Of a DNA stretch of 35,358 bases, positions 1 through 5,383 are shown in pieces. Every line of letters starts with the position of its first letter. The first letter of the stretch is position 1. A model generated the notes under the pieces. The model was not told the DNA's origin, did not search any database, and saw only the letters and a program-made list of their open reading frames with translations. This stretch comes from a virus. The stretch is taken from positions 1 to 35,358 of IMG/VR virus record IMGVR_UViG_3300029812_000111; one strand, given 5' to 3'. Made by a program: the position numbers and the translations under genes.

Positions 1-2
1 AT

Positions 3-86
3 CTTATAGAATTAACAAGACCATCACAAATTGGTTCTATTTCTGTATTTAGAAAGGCGGGACCAATGAAAAATAAACAAAAATGA
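3..86 (+). CDS. 3' end of a gene entering from the left edge
   Basis: Only the last 27 codons are in the window, in the frame that begins at base 3. The visible tail reads SISVFRKAGPMKNKQK before a TGA. That TGA overlaps the next start codon as ATGA, the junction type used repeatedly in this genome, which supports both this frame and the next start. Too little is visible to assign a family. Confidence 0.6.
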   Translation, partial: LIELTRPSQIGSISVFRKAGPMKNKQK

Positions 87-334
87 CAGCAGCAAAAATG
101 GCAGAAGAAGCCAAAAATTGGTTTTCTGATGAAGATTATTATTATAATTTTACTCCTGTGGAATTTGATAAATTTTGTCAGCAATTAATAAAAGAGCAAA
201 TAGATGAACTTGAGTTGAAACTCTATGCACAGAAACTTCATTGTAAACTTTTTCATAGACAGAAAATCTCAATCTGGTTTATGAATATGTATTATAAATT
301 AAGATGGTGGATAAAGCCAATAAAGATAAAATAA
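83..334 (+). CDS. Hypothetical 83-aa protein with acidic N-terminus and basic aromatic C-terminus
   Basis: I do not recognise a family. The protein has an acidic, tyrosine-rich segment near residues 14-32 (EDYYYNFTPVEFDKF), a predicted helical middle rich in K, E, L and Q, and a very basic tryptophan-containing tail (KLRWWIKPIKIK). No signal peptide or transmembrane segment is evident. The ATG overlaps the stop of the upstream gene by four bases (ATGA), so the start is well fixed. It sits first in a run of tiny genes, as is typical of the accessory part of a phage early region; a host-directed role is possible but not shown by the sequence. Confidence 0.65.
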   Translation: MTAAKMAEEAKNWFSDEDYYYNFTPVEFDKFCQQLIKEQIDELELKLYAQKLHCKLFHRQKISIWFMNMYYKLRWWIKPIKIK

Positions 335-504
335 ACAGACAAATGAAAGAGTTAATTAATAAATATAAAGAACGTATTGTTAAATTACAACAACAACAGA
401 AAATATATGAAAAAACAGGAAGGGCTGGGGCTTGTATAACAAATCAGGGGGAAATTCAGGCATATAATGCAGTAATAAAAGATTTAACTAAATTATTAAA
501 ATGA
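304..504 (+). CDS. Hypothetical 66-aa coiled-coil protein
   Basis: A short, highly charged protein that is nearly all predicted helix, with a glutamine-rich stretch (KLQQQQKIYEKTGRAGA) in the middle. No known family is recognised. The chosen ATG lies inside the preceding gene and gives a 31-base overlap. An alternative in-frame ATG at 343, nine bases after the upstream stop, would give a 53-aa product and is about as likely. The stop TGA overlaps the next start (ATGA at 501), so the downstream end is solid. Function unknown. Confidence 0.6.
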   Translation: MVDKANKDKINRQMKELINKYKERIVKLQQQQKIYEKTGRAGACITNQGEIQAYNAVIKDLTKLLK

Positions 505-680
505 AAGAAATAGAAATTAAGTCAATAAAAGAATTGAAACGTGGGGATATTGTTAGGAGTAAGAATCGTTATAATGGTGAATCGTATATAATTGAAGGAA
601 TATACGAAAATTATGTTATTGGTGTGAGAACAAAGCATATATCTAATCCTAATGAATGGATTAAAATTGTAGCGATTTAA
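501..680 (+). CDS. Small 59-aa protein, SH3-like barrel pattern
   Basis: A complete short reading frame starting at an ATGA overlap with the upstream gene. The sequence KELKRGDIVRSKNRYNGESY followed by IIEGIYENYVIGVR and ending NEWIKIVAI looks like the five-strand small beta-barrel seen in many phage and host SH3-like or KOW-like modules: charged turn, GD-V strand, tyrosine-rich strand and a hydrophobic final strand. This is a pattern impression, not an established homology. No transmembrane segment or cysteines. Likely a small interaction domain; function unknown. Confidence 0.6.
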   Translation: MKEIEIKSIKELKRGDIVRSKNRYNGESYIIEGIYENYVIGVRTKHISNPNEWIKIVAI

Positions 681-690
681 AACAATCAAA

Positions 691-879
691 ATGAAACAAA
701 CAGTAGAATACGAACATCCGACAAATGAAATTTATTGTTGGTATTGCAAAAGGATAGTAAGTTGTTATGAACAACAAATTGCAGATCAACATGAAAGACA
801 TTGCCCGATATGCTATATGCTTTTAGATTTTATGATAGATGCCTCAGTAAGTATAGATCAAATACCAGACTTGGAATAA
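691..879 (+). CDS. Zinc-ribbon-like 62-aa protein, paralogue of the downstream HNH protein's N-terminus
   Basis: Contains two CxxC knuckles (CWYC near residue 16 and CPIC near residue 38) separated by a helical segment with an HExxC pattern (HERHC), which suggests one zinc site. The first 48 residues line up with the N-terminal 48 residues of the HNH protein that starts at 1115: both begin MKQT, share IYCW-C and IV--YE, and both contain HE--C-IC--LLD. The gene is followed by a 14-base gap. It may bind DNA, RNA or protein through the ribbon; no catalytic residues are seen. Confidence 0.65.
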   Translation: MKQTVEYEHPTNEIYCWYCKRIVSCYEQQIADQHERHCPICYMLLDFMIDASVSIDQIPDLE

Positions 880-893
880 AACAAACAGAAATA

Positions 894-1115
894 ATGGAAA
901 TACCGGAAAGATTAAAAAAATCAGTACCATTTCAAGAAAAATACCTTCATCGGGGTGGTTGTATAACATTTGAAGCACATCTAAGAGCTTATGCTATTTA
1001 TTCAGCAATATATGGAACTCATCAAACAGCAGAAAGACTTGCTGAAAGAGGGGGGTTTGATGAAAATGAACTTGACTTATTTTATCCTGAATGGAGAAAT
1101 CACATTATAAAATAA
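894..1115 (+). CDS. Hypothetical 73-aa protein, helical
   Basis: The ATG at the start of MEIPERLKKSVPFQEKYLHR was chosen because it lies 14 bases after the upstream stop; a longer in-frame extension would run deep into the preceding gene in another frame. The protein has a helical middle (FEAHLRAYAIYSAIYGTHQT) followed by AERLAERGGFDENELD, reminiscent of a small helix-turn-helix or substrate-binding helical domain, but I do not recognise a family. The TAA stop shares its last base with the ATG of the following HNH gene (TAATG), consistent with translational coupling. Confidence 0.65.
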   Translation: MEIPERLKKSVPFQEKYLHRGGCITFEAHLRAYAIYSAIYGTHQTAERLAERGGFDENELDLFYPEWRNHIIK

Positions 1116-1564
1116 TGAAGCAAACAAAAACAATAGAAGAAAATAAAATCTATTGCTGGGAATGTAATAAAATTGTAGATTTTTATGAAAAACGATTTAT
1201 AAATCGACATGAAAAATATTGTTCAATATGTCATCTTCTTTTAGATACTATAAATTATATTAAACTAAGTATTTATGATTCAAAAAAATTAGGTAAAAAT
1301 AAATGTTGGTATTGTAAGTGTGAATTAAATCAAATTAATAAAACATCAGATCACTTTTTCCCACGATACATGGGGGGTAGATTGAAAGTAGTTTGTTGTA
1401 AAAATTGCAACCAAGAGAAAAAAGATTTAACCCCAAACGGATTTATTGAACATTTAAAAAAATTAAAGAATAAATATCCCGATTATCAACCTTGGCAAAA
1501 ACGATTTGACAGGATGATAAATGCAACTCAAACATTATGGGAACGTGTAAAATGGTCAATTTAA
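1115..1564 (+). CDS. HNH endonuclease with duplicated N-terminal zinc ribbon
   Basis: 149 aa. Residues 1-48 are a zinc ribbon (C14, C17, C36, C39) related to the separate 62-aa protein encoded at 691-879. Residues 62-110 form an HNH nuclease core: CWYC knuckle at 64-67, DH at 79-80, a CC--C knuckle at 94-98, and an N followed by K in NCNQEKKDLTP. HNH proteins of this kind cut or nick DNA using a single metal and are often free-standing homing enzymes in phages. The ATG overlaps the upstream stop by one base; an upstream in-frame ATG at 1091 would overlap the previous gene more and would precede the conserved MKQT start shared with the paralogue, so I reject it. Confidence 0.75.
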   Translation: MKQTKTIEENKIYCWECNKIVDFYEKRFINRHEKYCSICHLLLDTINYIKLSIYDSKKLGKNKCWYCKCELNQINKTSDHFFPRYMGGRLKVVCCKNCNQEKKDLTPNGFIEHLKKLKNKYPDYQPWQKRFDRMINATQTLWERVKWSI

Positions 1565-1683
1565 TGAAACAAACAGGAACAGATTTATTCAATCAAACTG
1601 ATAACGGAGCAGCCTTTTCAGATTGTAGGAAATATCGGTACGCTCTTTGGAGAATTTGGGATAAAAGCAAACCACTGAGATAG
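1564..1683 (+). pseudogene. Truncated DUF1643 remnant (N-terminal 39 residues)
   Basis: The start overlaps the stop of the HNH gene (TAATG). The translated piece contains AAFSDCRKYRYALWRIWDKS and then KPLR before a TAG. This is the characteristic opening of DUF1643 proteins, which normally continue from KP into a strand carrying GLNPSTA and total roughly 150-170 residues. Nothing resembling that continuation is found in any frame over the next 30 bases before the next gene. I infer a deletion that removed about three quarters of the gene, possibly linked to acquisition of the adjacent HNH gene. It could still be translated as a short peptide. Confidence 0.6.
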
Positions 1684-1714
1684 AAAATAATAAAGCATTA
1701 ATCACTAAAATATT

Positions 1715-1933
1715 ATGAATAAATGTAATTGCCATTTTTGTAAAAATTATGATAAATATAGATGGGCAACAATAATGGAATGTAAATGTGGTTGTCATGA
1801 TGATGATGATGATGATATAGGTGGACATGATAGTTTATGTTGTGAATTTCCTAATGGTAAAAAAAGGAATAATCCATATAAAAATCTTAGAAGTGCAAAA
1901 TATTATAATTCTATAATCAATAAAATACTATAA
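1715..1933 (+). CDS. Cys/His-rich 72-aa protein with poly-Asp run
   Basis: Cysteines and histidines occur in CNCHFC, CKCGCHD and GHDSLCCEFPNGKKRNNPY; together they would support one or two metal sites. The CKCGCH...GHD-LCCE-PNGK pattern is one I associate with small unnamed proteins in other Bacteroidetes phages, so the gene is probably real and conserved. Six aspartates in a row follow the CGCH motif and are encoded by a perfect run of six GAT codons (1799-1816), a potential slippage site. No function can be assigned. Confidence 0.6.
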   Translation: MNKCNCHFCKNYDKYRWATIMECKCGCHDDDDDDIGGHDSLCCEFPNGKKRNNPYKNLRSAKYYNSIINKIL

Positions 1934-1935
1934 TT

Positions 1936-2130
1936 ATGAATAAACTTGCTGAAAAAATATTTATTGAATTAATCAAAATTGCGGAAACAGATATTAAATT
2001 CATGAAATCCATAAGGGATTGTGCAGAAAAAGACAAAGTGAGCTTTAATTATTATGTTGCTTCTTTGGCTTGGGCTTATGTGATTGAATTTCAGAAAGTA
2101 AAAGAAGAACTTGAAGCTGAGAAAAATTAA
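1936..2130 (+). CDS. Hypothetical 64-aa helical protein
   Basis: Starts two bases after the upstream stop. The protein is predicted to be mostly helical, with an amphipathic first helix (LAEKIFIELIKIAETDIKF), a short middle with KVSFNYYVASLAWAYVIEFQ, and an acidic-basic coiled end. The middle helix is hydrophobic but too short and interrupted to be called a membrane segment with confidence. Not recognised. Confidence 0.6.
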   Translation: MNKLAEKIFIELIKIAETDIKFMKSIRDCAEKDKVSFNYYVASLAWAYVIEFQKVKEELEAEKN

Positions 2131-2155
2131 TACGAATCACTAAAATACTATAATC

Positions 2156-2323
2156 ATGGAAAATGGAAACGAAATCTTAAAAATCATGCTTATCTGTCTG
2201 GCTGGGGCAGGCGTGGCATTCGTTTATCTCTTGTGCAAATTGATTAATATAGGAGAGAATGAGAGAAAAGCAAAAATGAAAACTGGTAAAAAAAATGAGG
2301 ATAAACGATTATTAATAACTTAA
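2156..2323 (+). CDS. Single-pass membrane protein, 55 aa
   Basis: A short gene with the AATC-ATG start context used by many genes here. Residues 7-30 form a convincing transmembrane helix (ILKIMLICLAGAGVAFVYLL), followed by a lysine- and glutamate-rich tail (ENERKAKMKTGKKNEDK). By the positive-inside rule the tail should face the cytoplasm, giving an N-out topology. Small membrane proteins in phage early regions often interfere with host envelope processes or superinfection, but nothing here proves that. It is separate from the lysis cassette at 26.8-28.5 kb. Confidence 0.6.
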   Translation: MENGNEILKIMLICLAGAGVAFVYLLCKLINIGENERKAKMKTGKKNEDKRLLIT

Positions 2324-2335
2324 AAATCAATTAAA

Positions 2336-2908
2336 ATGAAAAATTACAAAGTAGAAATTAAGGGTGTTACTCCATATATGCAACACCGTATGGATGATAA
2401 AAAACTTGAAGACTGGGAAACCGAAAGAGGTAAAATAATTGAAAGGGATGGTATTTCCAAAGAAGATTTAGTAAGAGCTGAATTTCATTCTTATAGGAAT
2501 GAAAATGGGGAATTCTTTTTACCTGCTGAACATATCAGGGGTGCTTTAATAAATGCTGGCGCATTCGTAAAGGCTAAGGTTGGTAATTCAAGAAAATCAA
2601 TGAAAAATATTGTAGCTGCTATGTTTTTTATAAAACCGTCAGAAATTAAAATGCCTGATTTTGATGAAATTGACAAGAGAAGTGCAGTTAACAGAAATAT
2701 AAAAGCCAGGATAATTGTAATTAGGCCAAAATGGAATAATTGGAGAGCAAGATTCAATTTAATAGTTGATAACGATACAATTACAGACGAAACAATAAGA
2801 GGTATTTTGGAATATGCTGGCAAATATGTTGGTATTGGAAGTTTCCGGCCAACAAATAACGGAATGTTTGGAAGATTTCAGATTGAAGAATTTAAGACTG
2901 TTAAATAA
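2336..2908 (+). CDS. Conserved phage protein with RAMP-like C-terminal glycine pattern, 190 aa
   Basis: Belongs to a broad but unnamed phage family that I recognise by its layout. It opens with IKGVTPYMQHRM, has a central FFLPAEHIRGALINAGAFVK helix motif, then VVVIRP-like strand RIIVIRPKWNNWRARFNLIV, and ends AGKYVGIGSFRPTNNGMFGR. The final glycine-rich loop (GIG-FRP---G-FGRF) plus the GALINAG helix recall the ferredoxin-like RAMP fold of Cas5/Cas6/Cas7 proteins, but this resemblance is my inference from the pattern only. It is the last gene before the gene-free control region and the largest of the left-hand cluster. An RNA- or DNA-binding role would be the first guess. Confidence 0.6.
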   Translation: MKNYKVEIKGVTPYMQHRMDDKKLEDWETERGKIIERDGISKEDLVRAEFHSYRNENGEFFLPAEHIRGALINAGAFVKAKVGNSRKSMKNIVAAMFFIKPSEIKMPDFDEIDKRSAVNRNIKARIIVIRPKWNNWRARFNLIVDNDTITDETIRGILEYAGKYVGIGSFRPTNNGMFGRFQIEEFKTVK

Positions 2909-2935
2909 AGTCGCGTTCCGTATAGTGGGGTGGAG

Positions 2936-3008
2936 TTAAGTATGGTGGTGTTTTGTTTAGTATTGTTTTATAAAATAACACTTATTAGTGCTATACTTAA
3001 TAGTGCTA
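2936..3008. promoter_or_regulatory. Inverted and direct repeats downstream of the 190-aa gene
   Basis: TTAAGTAT (2936-2943) is perfectly complementary to ATACTTAA (2993-3000). Inside it GTGTT (2948-2952) can pair with AACAC (2977-2981), and the loop contains the palindrome TTTTATAAAA. A seven-base direct repeat AGTGCTA occurs at 2987-2993 and 3002-3008, 15 bases apart. The arrangement could be a terminator without a strong U-tract, or protein-binding sites. No gene is present between 2909 and 3408; the remainder holds the elements listed separately. Confidence 0.35.
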
Positions 3009-3131
3009 AAATGAAAATTAAATGAATTCTACGAAAACTCGCTAAATAAATCACTAAAAAAAGAAGCAGAGAATTATGATCGTAAGCATAAATCTTTCCG
3101 TTAAATGATGAACGAAAACCTGGTTAGTCAT

Positions 3132-3186
3132 CAGCCGTTATCAGAAAAGACGTTTTCTGAGGTGTGGAACGGGCTGTTTCTTTTTT
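3132..3186 (+). terminator. Nested hairpin with U-tract
   Basis: An outer arm CAGCCGTT (3132-3139) pairs with AACGGGCTG (3168-3176, one bulged G). Inside it TCAGAAAA (3141-3148) pairs perfectly with TTTTCTGA (3153-3160) around a four-base loop. The structure is followed by TTTCTTTTTT. This looks like an intrinsic terminator for rightward transcription of the early cluster, although the same bases could also encode a 27-residue peptide that I do not accept as a gene. Confidence 0.45.
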
Positions 3187-3204
3187 AATTAAAATCTGAG
3201 ATAC

Positions 3205-3273
3205 TGGAATATCCATAGAGGCTCTGGTGAGCCAACTGAGGGGGTCTAATTCTGATTGCGGGAGACGAAGCCC
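3205..3273 (+). ncRNA. Structured leader-like segment ahead of the late terminator
   Basis: Successive short helices are visible: TGGA-ATA-TCCA near 3205-3215, GGCTC-TGGT-GAGCC at 3220-3233, and a nested pair where GGG-GTCT (3241-3247) can pair with AGAC (3263-3266) and CCC (3271-3273). The segment is more GC-rich than its surroundings. It could be the 3' part of a small RNA ending at the terminator that follows, but no known RNA family is recognised. Confidence 0.3.
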
Positions 3274-3287
3274 TACCTACGAGAAAG

Positions 3288-3316
3288 CCCTGCCTTTAAT
3301 TAGGCGGGGTTTTTTT
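3288..3316 (+). terminator. Intrinsic terminator before the late operon
   Basis: CCCTGCC (3288-3294) pairs with GGCGGGG (3303-3309) across an eight-base loop, followed immediately by seven T residues. This is a canonical intrinsic terminator. It lies just upstream of the promoter-like box at 3333, so it insulates the packaging operon from read-through of the left-hand genes. Confidence 0.75.
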
Positions 3317-3332
3317 ATTTTAAAAATTATAT

Positions 3333-3340
3333 TATCTTTG
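3333..3340 (+). promoter_or_regulatory. Bacteroidetes-type -7 box TATCTTTG (late promoter)
   Basis: The octamer fits the TAnnTTTG -7 consensus of the Bacteroidetes primary sigma factor. A clear -33 TTTG is not present at the expected distance, because that position is occupied by the T-tract of the preceding terminator. The location, between a terminator and the first packaging gene with a leader of about 65 bases, makes it the most plausible start of the late transcript. Confidence 0.5.
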
Positions 3341-3408
3341 CTATTCTTATCTTTACTTAATCTAAATTAAGATAAATAGTCCAATAAAATATTGTAAAAT
3401 AATGTGAC

Positions 3409-3702
3409 ATGTCATTTCAAAAAGGACATAAAAGTGTAGGGGGCCGGCCAGCAGGATCATTGAATAAGAGAACATTAGAAAGACAACAGAAGATTGAAGA
3501 AGTAATTAAATTACTTGAAACAACTCTAAGCACTGATTTAAAAAAATTATCAGCATCTCAACGTACTTCCTTATGGGAAGATCTATTGGAATATATTGTA
3601 CCCAAACAACAACGAGCAAATCTGGAAGGTGATCAGGATATTAATATTAATGTGAATGATGTTCGTGAAAAACTCTTGAAAAAATTAACTGAAAAAGAAT
3701 AA
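3409..3702 (+). CDS. terS: Terminase small subunit (putative)
   Basis: 97 aa. The N-terminus, FQKGHKSVGGRPAGSLNKRT, is the basic GGRP-GS-NKRT segment common to phage small terminases and related DUF5681-type proteins, where it contributes to DNA recognition. It is followed by a helical domain with heptad character (residues 25-60) and an acidic-polar tail. The direct evidence for the role is context: the stop is one base from the start of the large terminase. It would recognise the packaging site on phage DNA and load the TerL motor. The gene is the first of the late operon and has no Shine-Dalgarno sequence. Confidence 0.7.
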   Translation: MSFQKGHKSVGGRPAGSLNKRTLERQQKIEEVIKLLETTLSTDLKKLSASQRTSLWEDLLEYIVPKQQRANLEGDQDININVNDVREKLLKKLTEKE

Positions 3703-3703
3703 A

Positions 3704-4984
3704 ATGGAATTAAAAGAGTTAACAAAAATAAAGTCTTCAGAAAAAGTTAAAAATGCACTTGATTCCTTAACTGATAAGGAAATTATTTTTTTACCATACG
3801 ATTGGCAGGGTATCTGGGCAAGGGATAAACAACTATTACCGGCAGGAAATTGGTTTGTATGGTTATTAATGGCAGGCAGAGGTTTTGGCAAAACCAGAAC
3901 GGGATCGGAAACAATAAGAATTTGGAAGGATCAGGTCCCGATAATTCACTTGGTAGGCGAGACAGCAGCGGATGCACGAGATGTAATGATTGAAGGAGAA
4001 AGCGGGATCCTTTCAGTAAGTCCTAATCATGACAGACCATTGTATGAACCTTCAAAAAGGCGAATTACCTGGAAAAATGGGGCGATAGCAAATGTTTTTT
4101 CTGCGGAGGATCCGGAACAGCTTAGGGGACCTCATTGTTATAAGGCTTGGGCTGATGAATTAGCAAAATGGCGGTATCCGGATGCCTGGGATCAACTTGT
4201 TTTAGGTGCACAGCTTGGCGAAAATCCTCAAATCATAGTAACAACCACCCCCCGACCCACCGATCTTGTAAAAAATCTTATAGAAGAAAAGGATACACAT
4301 CTGACAGTTGGCACAACATATGAAAATAAGTCAAATTTATCCAAGAAATTTCTGGAAAAAATCATTAAAAGATATGAAGGTACAAGGCTTGGGGATCAGG
4401 AATTATTAGCCAAAATTCTGGAAGATATCGAAGGAGCTCTTTGGAATATGGCATTGATTGAAAAAAATCGGGTATCCAAAGCCCCTGTAATGAAAAGAAT
4501 CGTAGTTGCCATTGATCCGGCAACAACCGCAAAAAAAACATCTAATGAAACCGGGATAATTGTTTGTGGATTAGGAGTTGACAATTTAGGATATGTACTT
4601 GAGGATCTTTCAGGAATATATACACCGAATGGCTGGGCAAAAAAAGCGGTTAATGCTTATTATGATTGGAAAGCTGATCGGATAATCGGAGAAGTGAATA
4701 ATGGTGGTGATCTAATTGAAAATACTCTCCGGGGATTAGATGATAGTATTCCTTATAAATCCGTTTGGGCAACAAGGGGAAAAATAATCAGGGCTGAACC
4801 AGTTTTCGCAATGTATGAAAGAGATGAAATTAAACATGTAGGAATATTTGAAGGCTTAGAAACTCAAATGACAACTTGGAATGCTAAAGAAGGCGCCAAA
4901 TCCCCGGATCGGGTAGATGGTCTTGTCTGGGGATTTACGGAATTAAAAGTTGAAGAAGTGATTGATACAAATGTATGGATATAA
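3704..4984 (+). CDS. terL: Terminase large subunit, ATPase and nuclease
   Basis: 426 aa, full length for the compact phage DNA-packaging family. The N-terminal ATPase has the phage-type Walker A GRGFGKTRTG (58-67), a Walker B ending in DE (KAWADE, 147-152) and a coupling motif TTTPRP (180-185). The C-terminal RNase H-like nuclease carries the acidic residues expected: D271 in VVAIDPA, E330 in IIGEVNNGGD and D405 in DRVDGLVWG. It translocates DNA into the prohead through the portal and cuts concatemers. Encoded directly after terS; portal would normally follow at once, but here a 225-base structured stretch and a small gene intervene. Confidence 0.95.
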   Translation: MELKELTKIKSSEKVKNALDSLTDKEIIFLPYDWQGIWARDKQLLPAGNWFVWLLMAGRGFGKTRTGSETIRIWKDQVPIIHLVGETAADARDVMIEGESGILSVSPNHDRPLYEPSKRRITWKNGAIANVFSAEDPEQLRGPHCYKAWADELAKWRYPDAWDQLVLGAQLGENPQIIVTTTPRPTDLVKNLIEEKDTHLTVGTTYENKSNLSKKFLEKIIKRYEGTRLGDQELLAKILEDIEGALWNMALIEKNRVSKAPVMKRIVVAIDPATTAKKTSNETGIIVCGLGVDNLGYVLEDLSGIYTPNGWAKKAVNAYYDWKADRIIGEVNNGGDLIENTLRGLDDSIPYKSVWATRGKIIRAEPVFAMYERDEIKHVGIFEGLETQMTTWNAKEGAKSPDRVDGLVWGFTELKVEEVIDTNVWI

Positions 4985-5000
4985 CAAAAACATAAGAATC

Positions 5001-5158
5001 AGAACTATTAAAAAGTTCTTTGACCCTGAGCCGGATACTCAGGAATAACTCCTAAACGAAAGGAGCTAAATGGATTTGGAACGCATCATGTGGACTATGA
5101 TAGCCCTATTGGTTTAACATACATGACCAATCCATTAAAAGGGAAATAAGCAATAGGG
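5001..5158 (+). ncRNA. Candidate structured RNA with pseudoknot between terL and portal
   Basis: Four consecutive structures are visible in a stretch without coding capacity. AGAACT (5001-5006) pairs with AGTTCT (5014-5019). CCTGAG (5025-5030) pairs with CTCAGG (5038-5043). CTCCT (5049-5053) pairs with AGGAG (5061-5065). Then AATGGATT (5069-5076) pairs with AATCCATT (5129-5136), enclosing a hairpin ATCAT/ATGAT (5085-5101), while CCCTATTG (5104-5111) pairs with CAATAGGG (5151-5158). The last two eight-base helices interleave, so they form a pseudoknot. An alternative hairpin TTGGT/ACCAA (5109-5130) competes with both. It could be a cis-acting element, an independent RNA or a packaging-related RNA. 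Confidence 0.5.
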
Positions 5159-5209
5159 GATGTAACGTTCATCATATTTCCTTTGTATTTGAATTTAAAA
5201 AAGTTAATT

Positions 5210-5368
5210 ATGAAAAGACTAAGATTGTTGAGATTTTTAAAGGACAAAATAGCTAAAACGCCGGATGGCGAATTACCTCCTAAATGGCTTCGTTTATTGC
5301 ATAATTTATTTTTTCCATTAAAAACTTTATATGCCAAAAAATCAGAAAAGGATATATTACATCTATAA
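5210..5368 (+). CDS. Small basic protein between terminase and portal, 52 aa
   Basis: The ATG opening MKRLRLLRFLKDKIAKTPDG was chosen because the longer alternative at 5183 uses a weak non-ATG start in the structured region. The protein has a strongly basic amphipathic first helix, the segment PDGELPPKWLRLLHN and a basic end. No signal peptide or membrane segment is certain, although the first helix could lie on a membrane. It ends 15 bases before the portal start and must be co-transcribed with it. I do not recognise it; a role connected with portal assembly or packaging is only suggested by position. Confidence 0.55.
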   Translation: MKRLRLLRFLKDKIAKTPDGELPPKWLRLLHNLFFPLKTLYAKKSEKDILHL

Positions 5369-5383
5369 AAATAATTTAACAAA

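Noticed and set aside
3105-3188. 27-codon frame ending SEKTFSEVWNGLFLF
   Set aside because: It coincides with a nested hairpin and U-tract that is better explained as a terminator; no start context and no family support, though it may be a remnant of an antitoxin-like gene.
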